Notes: a model not told the origin generated them from the letters alone. A stretch of DNA of 64,000 nt from Burkholderia arboris (GCF_902499125.1 NZ_CABVPX010000012.1:124001-188000), one strand, 5' to 3'; positions 36,323 to 45,460 are shown, numbered from the stretch's first letter. A program made the numbers and translations.

Positions 36323-37258
36323 TCAGTCGCCGTCCGCGCCCTGCCCCGCCGCCGCCCCCGTCAGCGCCTCCGCCATCAACTCCCCGAACCACTCGATGAA
36401 CGCGTTGAGCCGGCGCGACCGGTGCCGGCGGTGCGGATACACGGCCGACACGTCCATCGGCTCGGCGCGATGGCCTGGCATCACGTCGACGAGCGCGCCG
36501 CTTGCCAGCAGATGTTCGACGTCGAACCGCGGGATCTGGATCAGGCCCATGCCGGCAATGCAGCCGGCGATATAGGTTTCGGCGTTGTTGACGATCACGC
36601 GGCTCGGCAGCGTCAGCGTGTGCCGCTGCCCGTCCGCGCAGTATTCCCATCCAAGCTCGCGCCCCGTCGTCGGCGACGCATAGCCGATCGCCCAGTGCCC
36701 GTGTGCGAGCGCATCCGGATGCTCGGGCACGCCGCATTCGCGCAGGTAATCGGGGCTCGCGCAGTTGATCAGCGTGAACTGCCCGAGCGGCCGCACGACG
36801 AGGCTGCTGTCCGCGAGCCGCCCGACGCGGATTGCGCAATCGACGCCCTCCTGTACGAGGTCGATCGAGCGGTCGGTCGAGCCGAGCGACAGTTGCAGCT
36901 TCGGGTAGCGGCGAAACAGCGACGGCAGCGACGGCGCAACGACGCGGCGCGCGATCCGGCTCGGCACGTCGACGTTCAGCCGCCCCACCACGTCACGGTC
37001 GCGGCGGCGAAACAGGCGGTCGAGTTCGTCGGCCTCCGCGAGCAGGCGCCGGCCGCGTTCGAGCAGCAGCGCGCCGTCGGCGGTCAGTTGCACCTGGCGC
37101 GTCGTGCGATGCAGGAGACGCGTGCCGAGCCCCGTCTCGAGCTGCTGGACGGCCGCGGACACGGTCGCGCGCGGCACGTCAAGCGCATGCGCAGCCTTGA
37201 TGAAGCTGCCCATCTCGGCAACCTGCAGGAAGATCCTGACCTGATCCAGCTTGTCCAT
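36323..37258 (-). CDS. LysR-family regulator (CrgA/TrpI-like branch)
   Basis: A 311-aa LysR-type regulator with the N-terminal MDKLDQVRIFLQVAEMGSFI and helix-turn-helix VPRATVSAAVQQLETGLG, followed by the effector domain (GRLNVDVPSRIARRV, VQEGVDCAIRVGRL). This layout is common in regulators next to SDR and NADPH-dependent oxidoreductase genes. It lies 166 bp downstream of the SDR gene on the same strand. Start at 37258 fits the conserved N-terminus. Confidence 0.9.
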   Translation of the reverse strand: MDKLDQVRIFLQVAEMGSFIKAAHALDVPRATVSAAVQQLETGLGTRLLHRTTRQVQLTADGALLLERGRRLLAEADELDRLFRRRDRDVVGRLNVDVPSRIARRVVAPSLPSLFRRYPKLQLSLGSTDRSIDLVQEGVDCAIRVGRLADSSLVVRPLGQFTLINCASPDYLRECGVPEHPDALAHGHWAIGYASPTTGRELGWEYCADGQRHTLTLPSRVIVNNAETYIAGCIAGMGLIQIPRFDVEHLLASGALVDVMPGHRAEPMDVSAVYPHRRHRSRRLNAFIEWFGELMAEALTGAAAGQGADGD

Positions 37259-37424
37259 CGGCGGCAAACCCGGGTTCGAACGACAGTCGCCGCCAGCCGC
37301 CGCGCCTCGCGGCGCGCTTCGGCGGCACAGAGAAAACGGGCGCGCGGCCTCGCGGCTGCACGCCCGTCCATTGTCCACGCAAACGCGCCATTGCGGTGCG
37401 CCGCGCGGCCGTTGGGCGGCCCGG

Positions 37425-38198
37425 TTACTTGGTCGTATAGCCGCCGTTGATCAGGATCGTCTGGCCGGTGATCCACCAGCCGTCGGTCACGAGATGGCGG
37501 ATGAACGGCACGACGTCTTCGATGTCGGTCAGGCCCGTCTTGCTGAACGGCGACAACGCGGCCGCCGTCTTGTGATACGCAACCGCGTCGGCGCCTTCGG
37601 CCGGGTAGAAGAACGGCGTATCCATCGGGCCGGGCCCGACGGCCGTCACCGAGATCCCGCGCGCGCCGTATTCCTTCGATGCCGCGCGCGTGAAGTGCTC
37701 GACGGGCGCCTTCGATCCTTCGTACGCCGCATAGAACGGCGTGAACGCGCCGAGCAGCGACGTCACGAGCGTGACGAGCTTGCCGTGATCCTCGAGATGC
37801 CGCCCCGCTTCCTTGATGAAGAAGAACGCGGACTTGCTGTTGACCGCGAACATCTCGTCGTACTCGGCCTCGCTGATCTCGGTGAACGGCTTCTTCAGCA
37901 CCTTGCCGACCGTGTTGATCGCGATGTCGATCTTGCCGAAGCGCTGCTTCGCGTCGTCGAACAGCTTCTCGACCGCGGCGGCCGTCGTCAGGTCGGCCTG
38001 GAAAGTCGCGGCTTCCGCGCCGGCCGCACGTACCGCGGCCGCCGTCTCTTCGGCCTGTGCCTGCGACGCCGCGCTGTTGTAGTGAATCGCCACCGCCTTC
38101 GCGCCGTGGCCCGCCAGATCGCGGGCGATCAGGCCGCCGAGATTCTTTGCGCCGCCTGCGATCAGGACAACCTTGTCTGCGAGCGTATGAGTTGCCAC
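37425..38198 (-). CDS. short-chain dehydrogenase/reductase
   Basis: A 257-aa classical SDR. Cofactor-binding VVLIAGGAKNLGGLIARDL is a variant of the TGxxxGxG motif; AINTVGK is the NNAG-like motif; the catalytic residues are Ser in TSLLGAF and Tyr/Lys in YEGSK. The C-terminal WITGQTILINGGYTTK is typical. Substrate unknown. The LysR gene downstream on the same strand may be its regulator. Confidence 0.92.
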   Translation of the reverse strand: MATHTLADKVVLIAGGAKNLGGLIARDLAGHGAKAVAIHYNSAASQAQAEETAAAVRAAGAEAATFQADLTTAAAVEKLFDDAKQRFGKIDIAINTVGKVLKKPFTEISEAEYDEMFAVNSKSAFFFIKEAGRHLEDHGKLVTLVTSLLGAFTPFYAAYEGSKAPVEHFTRAASKEYGARGISVTAVGPGPMDTPFFYPAEGADAVAYHKTAAALSPFSKTGLTDIEDVVPFIRHLVTDGWWITGQTILINGGYTTK

Positions 38199-38376
38199 GG
38201 TTGACTCCTTTTTTCGTTGAACGAAGCTAGGAGTGTAGGCACCCGCGGCGCGCCGGTCAGCCGGTTGCGGCTGGATGGATTATCCAGAAAACCGATCCAA
38301 TCGAAGCGCCGCAATGTGGCATGCCGTACCGACAGCGGCACCGGCATCCGGTTTCATTGCGCGGCCGCCGGCCGGT

Positions 38377-38877
38377 TCAGCGCGCGTACAGCGTCGCGTC
38401 GATCTTGCCGAGCAGCCACTGCATGCCTGCCAGATGCTGCTGGTCGTGGCTGCACAGGTAGTGGACGAGCCCGCGCACGGTCAGCGACCCGTAGCCGTCG
38501 AATTCGCCGGCACGCTCGAACTGTTCCGGCGTAAGGTGCGACAACAGCTCCAGCGTTTCGCGTCGCGCGTCGCGGATCGCCGCGAGCACGTCGGATGCGT
38601 ACGCGTCGTTGTAGTGGCGCTCGATCGCAAGCGCGTCGCCGTCGATCGACTCGAGCAGCGGCCGGTCTTCGTCGAGCATCCGCCGCAGCCGCACGTGATA
38701 GCCGTCGATCTCGATGTCGCGCACGTGGCAGAGCTGCCCGAGCGGCGAGAAATGCTCGCTCGGAATCCCGGCCCAGTCGTCGGGCGTCCAGCGCGCGTAG
38801 CCGTCAGGCACGGCCGCGAAATGCGCTTCGAGCTGACGGGGAAAATCGGTGAGTGCGTCGAGCGTCGTCGGGTTCAT
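38377..38877 (-). CDS. DinB-family protein
   Basis: A 166-aa DinB-like four-helix protein (not the polymerase). It has the metal-site histidines in GQLCHVRDIE and in HYLCSHDQQHLAGM. The family includes thiol-transfer enzymes (bacillithiol/mycothiol transferases) and many proteins of unknown role. It lies 65 bp downstream of copC on the same strand. No specific function can be assigned. Confidence 0.85.
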   Translation of the reverse strand: MNPTTLDALTDFPRQLEAHFAAVPDGYARWTPDDWAGIPSEHFSPLGQLCHVRDIEIDGYHVRLRRMLDEDRPLLESIDGDALAIERHYNDAYASDVLAAIRDARRETLELLSHLTPEQFERAGEFDGYGSLTVRGLVHYLCSHDQQHLAGMQWLLGKIDATLYAR

Positions 38878-38942
38878 GCGGGAAACCCCCTTTCGGATAA
38901 GGGCGGCGGCAACCCTGGCACGGGCCTGCCGCCGCCGTTGCG

Positions 38943-39317
38943 TCACTTCACGCTGAAGCCGTACATGCCCTGCGTGCGGTGTCCGTCGGTCGCGACGGCC
39001 ACCCATTTCACGGTATACGCGCCCGTACCGACCGCCGTCAGCGGCACCGTCATCCGCTTGCGGTTCGACGCATCGATGCGCGCGCGACCGTCCGACACCG
39101 TCTTGCCGTCACCGTCGACGACGACGATCGAGCTGAATGCCGGCTCCAGCGGCTCGGTGAAATCGATCGTGACGGCGGCCGGTGCGGCGGCCACCGCCGC
39201 GCCCGCCGCCGGATCGCTCTTCGCGAGATGCGCGTGCGCGAACGCGGCCGACGAGACGGTCGCGGCCACGATGACTGCGGCCACCTGGCGGCCGAACGGG
39301 AATGAATCGAAACGCAT
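38943..39317 (-). CDS. copC: CopC-domain copper-binding periplasmic protein
   Basis: A 124-aa exported protein. The signal peptide ends near AAFAHAHLAKSDPA, and a mature N-terminal histidine starts the CopC site. The fold region is TIDFTEPLEPAFSSIVVVD and the C-terminal part TVKWVAVATDGHRTQGMYGF holds a second histidine. CopC proteins bind Cu in the periplasm. CopD, the usual membrane partner, is not next to it, so uptake versus storage is open. Confidence 0.9.
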   Translation of the reverse strand: MRFDSFPFGRQVAAVIVAATVSSAAFAHAHLAKSDPAAGAAVAAAPAAVTIDFTEPLEPAFSSIVVVDGDGKTVSDGRARIDASNRKRMTVPLTAVGTGAYTVKWVAVATDGHRTQGMYGFSVK

Positions 39318-39416
39318 GGGCTGTCCGTGAAGAATGAACGGGCGCCGCGCCCCGCGCGGCGTTCCGGCAGCTTACCAGCGCATGCGCGTTCATGCCGGTC
39401 ATCCGCCGTCGCTTGA

Positions 39417-39422
39417 TAGAAT
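39417..39422 (+). promoter_or_regulatory. candidate -10 box for rsuA
   Basis: TAGAAT, 9 bp before the ATG at 39432, so a very short or absent leader is suggested. The -35 is not clear. Confidence 0.3.
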
Positions 39423-39431
39423 GCGCCCGCT

Positions 39432-40148
39432 ATGGATCTCGAAAGCATTCTCTACACTCAGGGCTTCGGCTCGCGCCGCCAGTGCCGCGGCCTGATCGAA
39501 GCCGGCCGCGTCGCCGTCGCGGGCACCGCCGCGACCGACGCCGACGCCACATTCGACACCGACGGCCTCGTGTTCTCGGTCGACAATACGGCATGGCCGT
39601 TTCACGCGCGCGCGTATCTCGCGCTCAACAAGCCGGCCGGCTACGAGTGTTCGCGCGATCCGCAGCATCACGCGAGCGTGTTCAGCCTGCTGCCCGCGCC
39701 GCTCGTCGCACGCGGCGTGCAGTGCGTCGGCCGTCTCGACCAGGACACGACCGGCCTGCTGCTGCTGTCCGACGACGGCCAGTTCGTGCACGCGTACACG
39801 TCGCCGAAACGCAAGGTGCCGAAGACCTACGTCGCGACCGTGCGCCACCCGCTCGACGATGCGCAGCTGAATGCGCTGCGCAGCGGCGTGCAGCTACATG
39901 GCGAGCCGAAGCCGATCGCGGCCGTCGCTGCCGACGCGCGCGACACCCACGCACTCGCGCTGACCGTCCTTGAAGGCAAATACCACCAGGTCAAGCGCAT
40001 GGTCGCGGCTGCGAGCAACCGCGTCGAGTTGCTGCACCGCGAAAGCATCGGCGGTTACGCGCTGCCGGACGATCTCGAACCGGGTGCGTGGCGGTGGCTC
40101 GATGACGCCGACCTTTCAGCCCTGCGCAATCCCGTCAAAACCCTGTAA
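39432..40148 (+). CDS. rsuA: 16S rRNA pseudouridine synthase, RsuA type
   Basis: Isomerises uridine 516 of 16S rRNA in E. coli. The 238-aa protein has an N-terminal S4 RNA-binding domain (LYTQGFGSRRQCRGLIEAG, about residues 7-25) and the catalytic motif CVGRLDQDTTGLLLLSDDG with the Asp. GKYHQVKRM is the C-terminal family motif. Start at 39432 fits the S4 domain. Divergent from copC. Confidence 0.93.
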   Translation: MDLESILYTQGFGSRRQCRGLIEAGRVAVAGTAATDADATFDTDGLVFSVDNTAWPFHARAYLALNKPAGYECSRDPQHHASVFSLLPAPLVARGVQCVGRLDQDTTGLLLLSDDGQFVHAYTSPKRKVPKTYVATVRHPLDDAQLNALRSGVQLHGEPKPIAAVAADARDTHALALTVLEGKYHQVKRMVAAASNRVELLHRESIGGYALPDDLEPGAWRWLDDADLSALRNPVKTL

Positions 40149-40254
40149 GGGAAAATCCGCACGACCGTTCGGTGTCCGGCCGTGTCTCGGCCGCATGTTC
40201 CCCCGCTATACTGAAATCACAAGCTGCAAGAGCAGCGATGCAGGGGGAGATACC

Positions 40255-40443
40255 ATGAACATCAACCATTCTTTCGAACTGTCGTCCGTGATGATTGCGT
40301 TCGCGGTCATCGGTGTGATCGTGATCGGCGGCCTGCTGGCCACGATGCACATGAAGCACAAATATCATCCGAACCTGATTGGCGCGCTGATCGGTGCGCT
40401 GCTCTGCTTCCTGCTGATCGAGGCGTTACCGGCGCTGACCTGA
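40255..40443 (+). CDS. small inner-membrane protein, 62 aa
   Basis: A 62-residue ORF with two strong hydrophobic segments (about residues 13-30 and 42-59) joined by the charged loop MHMKHKYHPN. A GGGGGAGA ribosome site lies 4 bp before the ATG, and the frame has a typical codon bias. Its last 18 bp overlap the end of the convergent epimerase gene. No family was recognised. Confidence 0.7.
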   Translation: MNINHSFELSSVMIAFAVIGVIVIGGLLATMHMKHKYHPNLIGALIGALLCFLLIEALPALT

Positions 40444-41463
40444 CGCGCTGCCCGGCGCGAGCGTTTGAAGGAAATCGTCTACGGTCGGATATCGCAACGT
40501 CACGCACAATTCGGCCTTGAGCCGAGCGTTGGACAGGCGCCGCGACTCGCGCATGAACGACAGCAGCGTCGGTTCGAGCAGGCGCTCGGCGTCCGCGCGG
40601 CTGACGCGCGGCGGCCTCGGCAGGCCGAGCACCTGCGCGACCCGGTCGAAATACTCCCCCATCCGCAGTTCGCTGTCGTCCGACGCGTGCACCGCGCGCG
40701 CCGGCCGGCCTCGTTCGGCTGCACGGCGCAGGATCGCCGCGAGATCGTCCGCGTGGATGTGGTTCGTGTAGACGTCGTCGGCCGGCACGAGCGCCGGCGT
40801 GCCGCGCTCGAGCCGCGCGACCGGCAGGCGGTTCGCCGCGTAGATGCCGGGAATGCGCACGATGCGCGCGGACAGCACGCCGCGCACCGTCGCCGCATGC
40901 AGTTGCCGCTCGGCCGACACGCGCCGGAACGCGCGCGGATTCGCGGGGCGCAGCGGGTGCGTTTCGTCGATGCGCGCGCCGCCGCAGTCGCCGTATACGC
41001 CTGTCGTGCTGGCATAGACGAGCCTCGGCGCGCGAAGACCGTCGGGTACAATACGCGCTGCCCGAACGGGCGCGCCGGCCTGTCGGGTAGCGGTGCGCAG
41101 CGTTCGGAGCCGGCCGACCGCCGGCGCCGGCGGTGCCGCCGGCCGACGGGCGGGCATGGACGTTGCGGCGATCAGCGCACGCGTGCGCCGGTCGTCGCGG
41201 CCGTCGGATTGCGGCGGCGCGAGATGCAGGATCGTGCGGGCGAGGCCCGCGAGACGGCCAAGCGTCGCCCGGCGATCGAGGTCGCCGACGATCGGTGTCG
41301 CACCCGCGGCGCGCAGTTCGTCGCGGCGGGCCGGGTGGCTCGTCAGCGCGAGGATCCGCAGGTTGCGGCGTGCGTCGCGCCATTGCGCGACGCAGCGCAT
41401 GCCGACGTCGCCGCAGCCGACGATCAGTACGCGCGGCCGGCGCAGGATTCGTGTCGCGATCAT
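40426..41463 (-). CDS. NAD-dependent epimerase/dehydratase, extended SDR
   Basis: A 345-aa protein with the Rossmann motif VLIVGCGDVGMRCVAQW at residues 11-27, VYASTTGVYGD as the active-site region (Tyr), and VYTNHIHADDLAAIL near the end. It has a longer, Arg/Ala/Pro-rich segment (about residues 100-140) before the active site than close relatives I recall. Substrate unknown. The end overlaps the convergent small membrane gene. Confidence 0.85.
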   Translation of the reverse strand: MIATRILRRPRVLIVGCGDVGMRCVAQWRDARRNLRILALTSHPARRDELRAAGATPIVGDLDRRATLGRLAGLARTILHLAPPQSDGRDDRRTRALIAATSMPARRPAAPPAPAVGRLRTLRTATRQAGAPVRAARIVPDGLRAPRLVYASTTGVYGDCGGARIDETHPLRPANPRAFRRVSAERQLHAATVRGVLSARIVRIPGIYAANRLPVARLERGTPALVPADDVYTNHIHADDLAAILRRAAERGRPARAVHASDDSELRMGEYFDRVAQVLGLPRPPRVSRADAERLLEPTLLSFMRESRRLSNARLKAELCVTLRYPTVDDFLQTLAPGSASGQRR

Positions 41464-41570
41464 GTTGGTTGCGAAATCAGTAGCCGCCGTTGCGCGACGC
41501 GCAACGGTTTTGCATTGTAGCTGCCGTGCGCGACATGCACGGTCCCCACATTTTGTTCTAGTTTGGTTCT

Positions 41571-42602
41571 ATGGCATTCAACGTCACTCTCAAGCAAAGC
41601 GGCCGGCAATTCCAGGTCGAGTCGGACGAAACCGTGCTGGCTGCCGCGCTGCGCCAGAACGTCCATCTGCCGTACGGCTGCAAGAACGGCGCATGCGGCT
41701 CCTGCAAGGGCCAGATCGTGTCGGGTCAGATCGAACAGGGCCCGCACGCTGCATCGGCACTGTCCAATGACGAACGCACGCGCGGGCTCGCGCTGCTGTG
41801 CTGCTCGAAGGCGCAGTGCGATCTCGAGATCGACGTGCGTGAAATCGCCGGCGTCGACGGCGTGCAGGTCAAGAAGCTGCCGTGCCGGATCGCCGCACTC
41901 GAACGCAAGGCCGACGACGTGATGGTCGTGAAGCTGCAGCTGCCCGCCAACGAACGCCTGCAGTACCTCGCGGGCCAGTACGTCGAGTTCATCCTGAAGG
42001 ACGGCTCGCGCCGCAGCTACTCGATGGCGAGCGCGCCGCACGAGGAAGGCCCGGTCGAGCTGCACATCCGCCACATGCCGGGCGGCAAGTTCACCGACCA
42101 CGTGTTCGGCGCGATGAAGGAGCGCGACATCCTGCGCTTCGAAGGCCCGCTCGGCACGTTCTTCCTGCGCGAGGATTCCGACAAGCCGATCGTGCTGCTC
42201 GCGTCGGGCACGGGCTTCGCGCCGATCAAAGCGATCATCGAGCACGTGAAGCACTCGGGCATCACGCGCCCGATGACGCTCTACTGGGGCGCCCGCCGCA
42301 AGAAGGACATCTACCTCGGCGAACTCGCCGAGCAGTGGGCGCGCGAGATCCCGAACTTCAAGTACGTGCCGGTGCTCTCCGAGCCGGACGCCGGCGATCA
42401 ATGGACGGGCCGCACGGGCTTCGTCCATCGCGCGGTGACCGAGGACCTGCCCGATCTGTCGGGCCACCAGGTGTACGCCTGCGGCGCGCCGGTGATGGTC
42501 GAATCTGCGCAGCGCGACTTCACGCAGCACCACGCGCTGCCGGCCGACGAGTTCTACGCGGACTCGTTCACGAGCGCGGCCGATCTCGCGCATCCGGTCT
42601 GA
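41571..42602 (+). CDS. 2Fe-2S ferredoxin-FAD reductase, AscD-like
   Basis: A 343-aa oxidoreductase. The N-terminal plant-type ferredoxin domain has CKNGACGSC (about residues 37-45) and a fourth cysteine near CCSKAQC; a FAD domain follows (RSYSMAS) and a NAD(P) domain (LASGTGFAPIKA). This layout is often labelled CDP-6-deoxy-delta-3,4-glucoseen reductase, but no deoxysugar genes are nearby, so a general reductase role (phenol hydroxylase-reductase type) is as likely. No clear terminator directly follows. Confidence 0.88.
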   Translation: MAFNVTLKQSGRQFQVESDETVLAAALRQNVHLPYGCKNGACGSCKGQIVSGQIEQGPHAASALSNDERTRGLALLCCSKAQCDLEIDVREIAGVDGVQVKKLPCRIAALERKADDVMVVKLQLPANERLQYLAGQYVEFILKDGSRRSYSMASAPHEEGPVELHIRHMPGGKFTDHVFGAMKERDILRFEGPLGTFFLREDSDKPIVLLASGTGFAPIKAIIEHVKHSGITRPMTLYWGARRKKDIYLGELAEQWAREIPNFKYVPVLSEPDAGDQWTGRTGFVHRAVTEDLPDLSGHQVYACGAPVMVESAQRDFTQHHALPADEFYADSFTSAADLAHPV

Positions 42603-42662
42603 GCGCCGCCGCCCGCGCCCCCCACTGCGCACCGCCGTGTCACATCCGTGGCATTGCGGCGG

Positions 42663-42692
42663 TTTACAGTGGGGCGCGGGATGCCTTATGCT
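42663..42692 (+). promoter_or_regulatory. candidate promoter before the aminotransferase
   Basis: TTTACA (42663-42668) and TATGCT (42687-42692) with an 18-bp spacer. A start about 7 nt downstream would fall at the ATG of the small ORF at 42700. Confidence 0.4.
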
Positions 42693-42699
42693 TGCGCAC

Positions 42700-42783
42700 A
42701 TGAACTGCTTCCTGTCCGCCCTTCGACGTCGCCGCTCGCCGCTCCGCCCGGATGCCGCAGGCTCGTCACGGACTCGCGCGTAA
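42700..42783 (+). CDS. candidate Arg-rich leader peptide, 27 aa
   Basis: A 27-codon ORF whose product begins [17 protein letters not shown] and carries seven arginines, four in a row. It is followed by an 8-bp stem GCGTAACC/GGTTACGC (42778-42807) that covers its stop codon, then a T-run hairpin at 42828, then the aminotransferase. This is the layout of a transcription attenuator. Caution: arginine-rich chance ORFs are common in such GC-rich DNA, and no ribosome site is visible. Confidence 0.25.
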   Translation: MNCFLSALRRRRSPLRPDAAGSSRTRA

Positions 42784-42827
42784 CCCACACCGCTTCACCG
42801 GTTACGCACAAGCTGTTCGAACCCACC

Positions 42828-42853
42828 AGCCACGGCCTTCCGTGGCTTTTTTA
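42828..42853 (+). terminator. terminator or attenuator upstream of the aminotransferase
   Basis: AGCCACGG/CCGTGGCT with a CCTT loop, followed by six T. It lies 41 bp before the aminotransferase ATG. It may end the reductase transcript or act as an attenuator. Confidence 0.75.
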
Positions 42854-42893
42854 TTGCCCGTTTCCCTTTCAACGTCCGCTGGAGTCTGCTGCC

Positions 42894-44078
42894 ATGCCCC
42901 TGAACGATTTTCCGATCGACTCGCTGATGTACATCACGAACCGCCCCGACCTCGTGTTTACGCACGGCAAGGGTTCGTGGCTCTACGATCACACGGGCAA
43001 GCGCTATCTGGACTTCATCCAGGGCTGGGCCGTCAACAGCCTCGGCCACTGCAACGACGGCATCGTCGAAGCCCTGAAGACGCAGGCCGAAAAGCTGCTG
43101 AACCCGTCGCCGGCGTTCTACAACGAACCGATGGCGAAGCTCGCGGGCCTGCTCACGCAGCACAGCGTGTTCGACAAGGTGTTCTTCACGAACAGCGGCG
43201 CCGAGGCGAACGAAGGCGCGATCAAGCTCGCGCGCAAGTGGGGCCGCAAGTTCAAGAACGGCGCGTACGAGATCATCACGTTCGACCACAGCTTCCACGG
43301 CCGCACGCTCGCGACGATGTCGGCCAGCGGCAAGCCGGGCTGGGACACGATCTACGCGCCGCAGGTGCCGGGTTTCCCGAAGGCCGAGCTGAACGACATC
43401 AACTCGGTCGAGAAGCTGATCACCGACAAGACCGTCGCCGTGATGCTCGAGCCGATCCAGGGTGAAGGCGGCGTGATTCCGGCGACGCGCGAATTCATGC
43501 AGGCGCTGCGCGCGCTGACGAAGCAGCACAACCTGCTGCTGATCGTCGACGAAGTGCAAAGCGGCTGCGGCCGCGCGGGCACGCTGTTCGCATACGAGCT
43601 CGCCGGTATCGAGCCGGACGTCATGACGCTCGCGAAGGGCATCGGTGGCGGCGCGCCGCTCGGCGCGCTGCTGTCGAAAGCCGACGTCGCGGTATTCGAG
43701 GCCGGCGATCAGGGCGGCACCTACAACGGCAACCCGCTGATGACGGCGGTCGGCTACTCGGTGATCTCGCAACTCGTCGCGCCCGGCTTCCTCGAAGGCG
43801 TGCGCGAACGCGGCGAATACCTGAAGCGCAAGCTGCTCGAGCTGTCGGAGGAGCGCGGCTTCGAGGGCGAACGCGGCGAAGGCCTGCTGCGCGCGCTGCT
43901 GCTCGGCAAGGATATCGGCCCGCAGATCGTCGAGAAGGCGCGCGACATGCAGCCCGACGGCCTGCTGCTGAACGCCGCGCGGCCGAACCTGCTGCGCTTC
44001 ATGCCCGCACTGAACGTGACGACCGGAGAAATCGACCAGATGATGGCGATGCTGCGGTCGATCCTCGACACGCTCTAA
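42894..44078 (+). CDS. acetylornithine-type class III aminotransferase
   Basis: A PLP-dependent aminotransferase of 394 aa. [18 protein letters not shown] (about residues 98-115), [10 protein letters not shown] (218-227) and the PLP lysine in [14 protein letters not shown] (Lys248) mark the family. The Burkholderia label is often acetylornithine transaminase (argD) for arginine synthesis, but succinylornithine and other omega-amino substrates are possible. Start at 42894. A GNAT gene follows after 13 bp, probably co-transcribed. Confidence 0.9.
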   Translation: MPLNDFPIDSLMYITNRPDLVFTHGKGSWLYDHTGKRYLDFIQGWAVNSLGHCNDGIVEALKTQAEKLLNPSPAFYNEPMAKLAGLLTQHSVFDKVFFTNSGAEANEGAIKLARKWGRKFKNGAYEIITFDHSFHGRTLATMSASGKPGWDTIYAPQVPGFPKAELNDINSVEKLITDKTVAVMLEPIQGEGGVIPATREFMQALRALTKQHNLLLIVDEVQSGCGRAGTLFAYELAGIEPDVMTLAKGIGGGAPLGALLSKADVAVFEAGDQGGTYNGNPLMTAVGYSVISQLVAPGFLEGVRERGEYLKRKLLELSEERGFEGERGEGLLRALLLGKDIGPQIVEKARDMQPDGLLLNAARPNLLRFMPALNVTTGEIDQMMAMLRSILDTL

Positions 44079-44091
44079 GGAGACCGCCGCG

Positions 44092-44547
44092 ATGGAAGCC
44101 GCCGCCGATGCTGTCGCTATCCGCCCGTTCGAACGCGCCGACACCGATGCCGTGCTCACGGTATGGCGCGACGCGTTCCCGCAATACGAAGACGCCGATG
44201 CGCCGCCGCATCGCGATCCGCTGCGATCGATCGAGCTGAAGCTCGCGACGCAGCCGGAACTGTTCTTCGTCGCGACCAGCGGCGCGCGCGTCGTCGGCAC
44301 GCTGATGGCGGGTTTTGACGGACATCGCGGCTGGCTCTACTCGTTCGGCGTCGCGCACGACGCGCGCCGGCTCGGCGTCGGCCGCGCGCTGATCGCGCAC
44401 GCGGAACGCGCACTCGCCGCGCGCGGCTGCCTGAAGATCAACCTGCAGGTGCTCCCCGGCAACGACGACGCGTGCCGCTTCTACGCGGCGCTCGGCTATC
44501 GCGTCGAGGAGCGCATCTCGTTCGGCAAGACGCTGCCGGCTGCATGA
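44092..44547 (+). CDS. GNAT-family N-acetyltransferase, YpeA-like
   Basis: A 151-aa GNAT protein. The acetyl-CoA site is YSFGVAHDARRLGVGRALIA (about residues 83-102), and PGNDDACRFYAALGYRVEE is the C-terminal motif. It follows the aminotransferase by 13 bp. Family members of this type acetylate small amines or peptides; the substrate here is unknown. Confidence 0.9.
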   Translation: MEAAADAVAIRPFERADTDAVLTVWRDAFPQYEDADAPPHRDPLRSIELKLATQPELFFVATSGARVVGTLMAGFDGHRGWLYSFGVAHDARRLGVGRALIAHAERALAARGCLKINLQVLPGNDDACRFYAALGYRVEERISFGKTLPAA

Positions 44548-44568
44548 GACCGCCGCCGCCGGCCCGTC

Positions 44569-45240
44569 TCAGCGCGTGATCGGCCCCGCACCGGGCAGCG
44601 GATTGCCGAGCGCATCGGTCGGCACGGCCTGCTGCTCGAACGCCGCGAAATAGGCGGCCCACTGCGACTCGCTCACGCGCACGATCAGCGCGCCGTCCTG
44701 CCACACGTCGTTGTGGTCGTTATGGTCGTCGCCCGCGCGATGCAGGTAGTTCGGGCCCGTCGAGCCCTGGTTCATGTGCGTGTCGTGAATGCCGTTGCCC
44801 TCCGTATAGGTACGGCCGAACACGACGACGTCGAGGCCCTGCGACTGCGCGGCGCTCACGAGCCGCAGCAGCGACGGGATCGGCTCCGGATGTTCGGTGC
44901 CGTCCATCACCGCGCTCGCGCGCCAGGCGCCCGTCTCGTTCAGGATGTCGCTGCGCAGGTAGTCGAGCGCGGGCAGCGCCGTCTGCCCCGTGAGGTCGGT
45001 GTAGCCTTCGGCCGCCGCTGCAAGCGTCTCGGTGACGGGATGGTGGAAATCGTAGACGAGCTTGTAGTTCAGCAAGTCGTCCGCGTCGCTGGTGCCGACG
45101 TTGATCGCGACATCCCAGTCGCCCGACGGCAGCGCCAGCGTCAGGTGGATGTGATACTGGATCTCGCTGCCATGCGGCGAGCCCTTCAGCTTCGCCACCG
45201 ATGTCACCTTCGCCTTCACGAAACCGTAGTCCAGACTCAT
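44569..45240 (-). CDS. DUF2278 (YukJ-like) protein
   Basis: A 223-aa protein with the DUF2278 start SLDYGFVKAKVTSVAKLKGSP and the C-terminal GSTGPNYLHRAGDDHNDHND stretch. No signal peptide. The function is unknown; some relatives sit near metal-dependent or phage-related genes, but nothing here supports a link. It is convergent with the GNAT gene. Confidence 0.85.
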   Translation of the reverse strand: MSLDYGFVKAKVTSVAKLKGSPHGSEIQYHIHLTLALPSGDWDVAINVGTSDADDLLNYKLVYDFHHPVTETLAAAAEGYTDLTGQTALPALDYLRSDILNETGAWRASAVMDGTEHPEPIPSLLRLVSAAQSQGLDVVVFGRTYTEGNGIHDTHMNQGSTGPNYLHRAGDDHNDHNDVWQDGALIVRVSESQWAAYFAAFEQQAVPTDALGNPLPGAGPITR

Positions 45241-45426
45241 GCGTGTTCTCCGTGTTCGGATCGGCCGTCGATGCTACGCGGCCCGTGTGTCGGTTTGCAG
45301 GCGGCCGGCATCGAACCACTTGCCTGCCGCCTGCGCGCCACCATTCCCGCGCCGCATGCGCGGCGCAACAGTCGAATGGAGTCGCGTCCACGCGCACAGT
45401 TCGGCACGAATCGCGCCACACGAAAA

Positions 45427-45460
45427 AAAAGGCTGTCACGGCATTCCGTGACAGCCTTTC
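45427..45460 (-). terminator. terminator of the livHMGF operon
   Basis: On minus, AAAGGCTGTCACGG/CCGTGACAGCCTTT (14-bp stem, 4-nt loop) followed by eight T. The remaining gap 45241-45526 has nothing else recognised. Confidence 0.9.
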
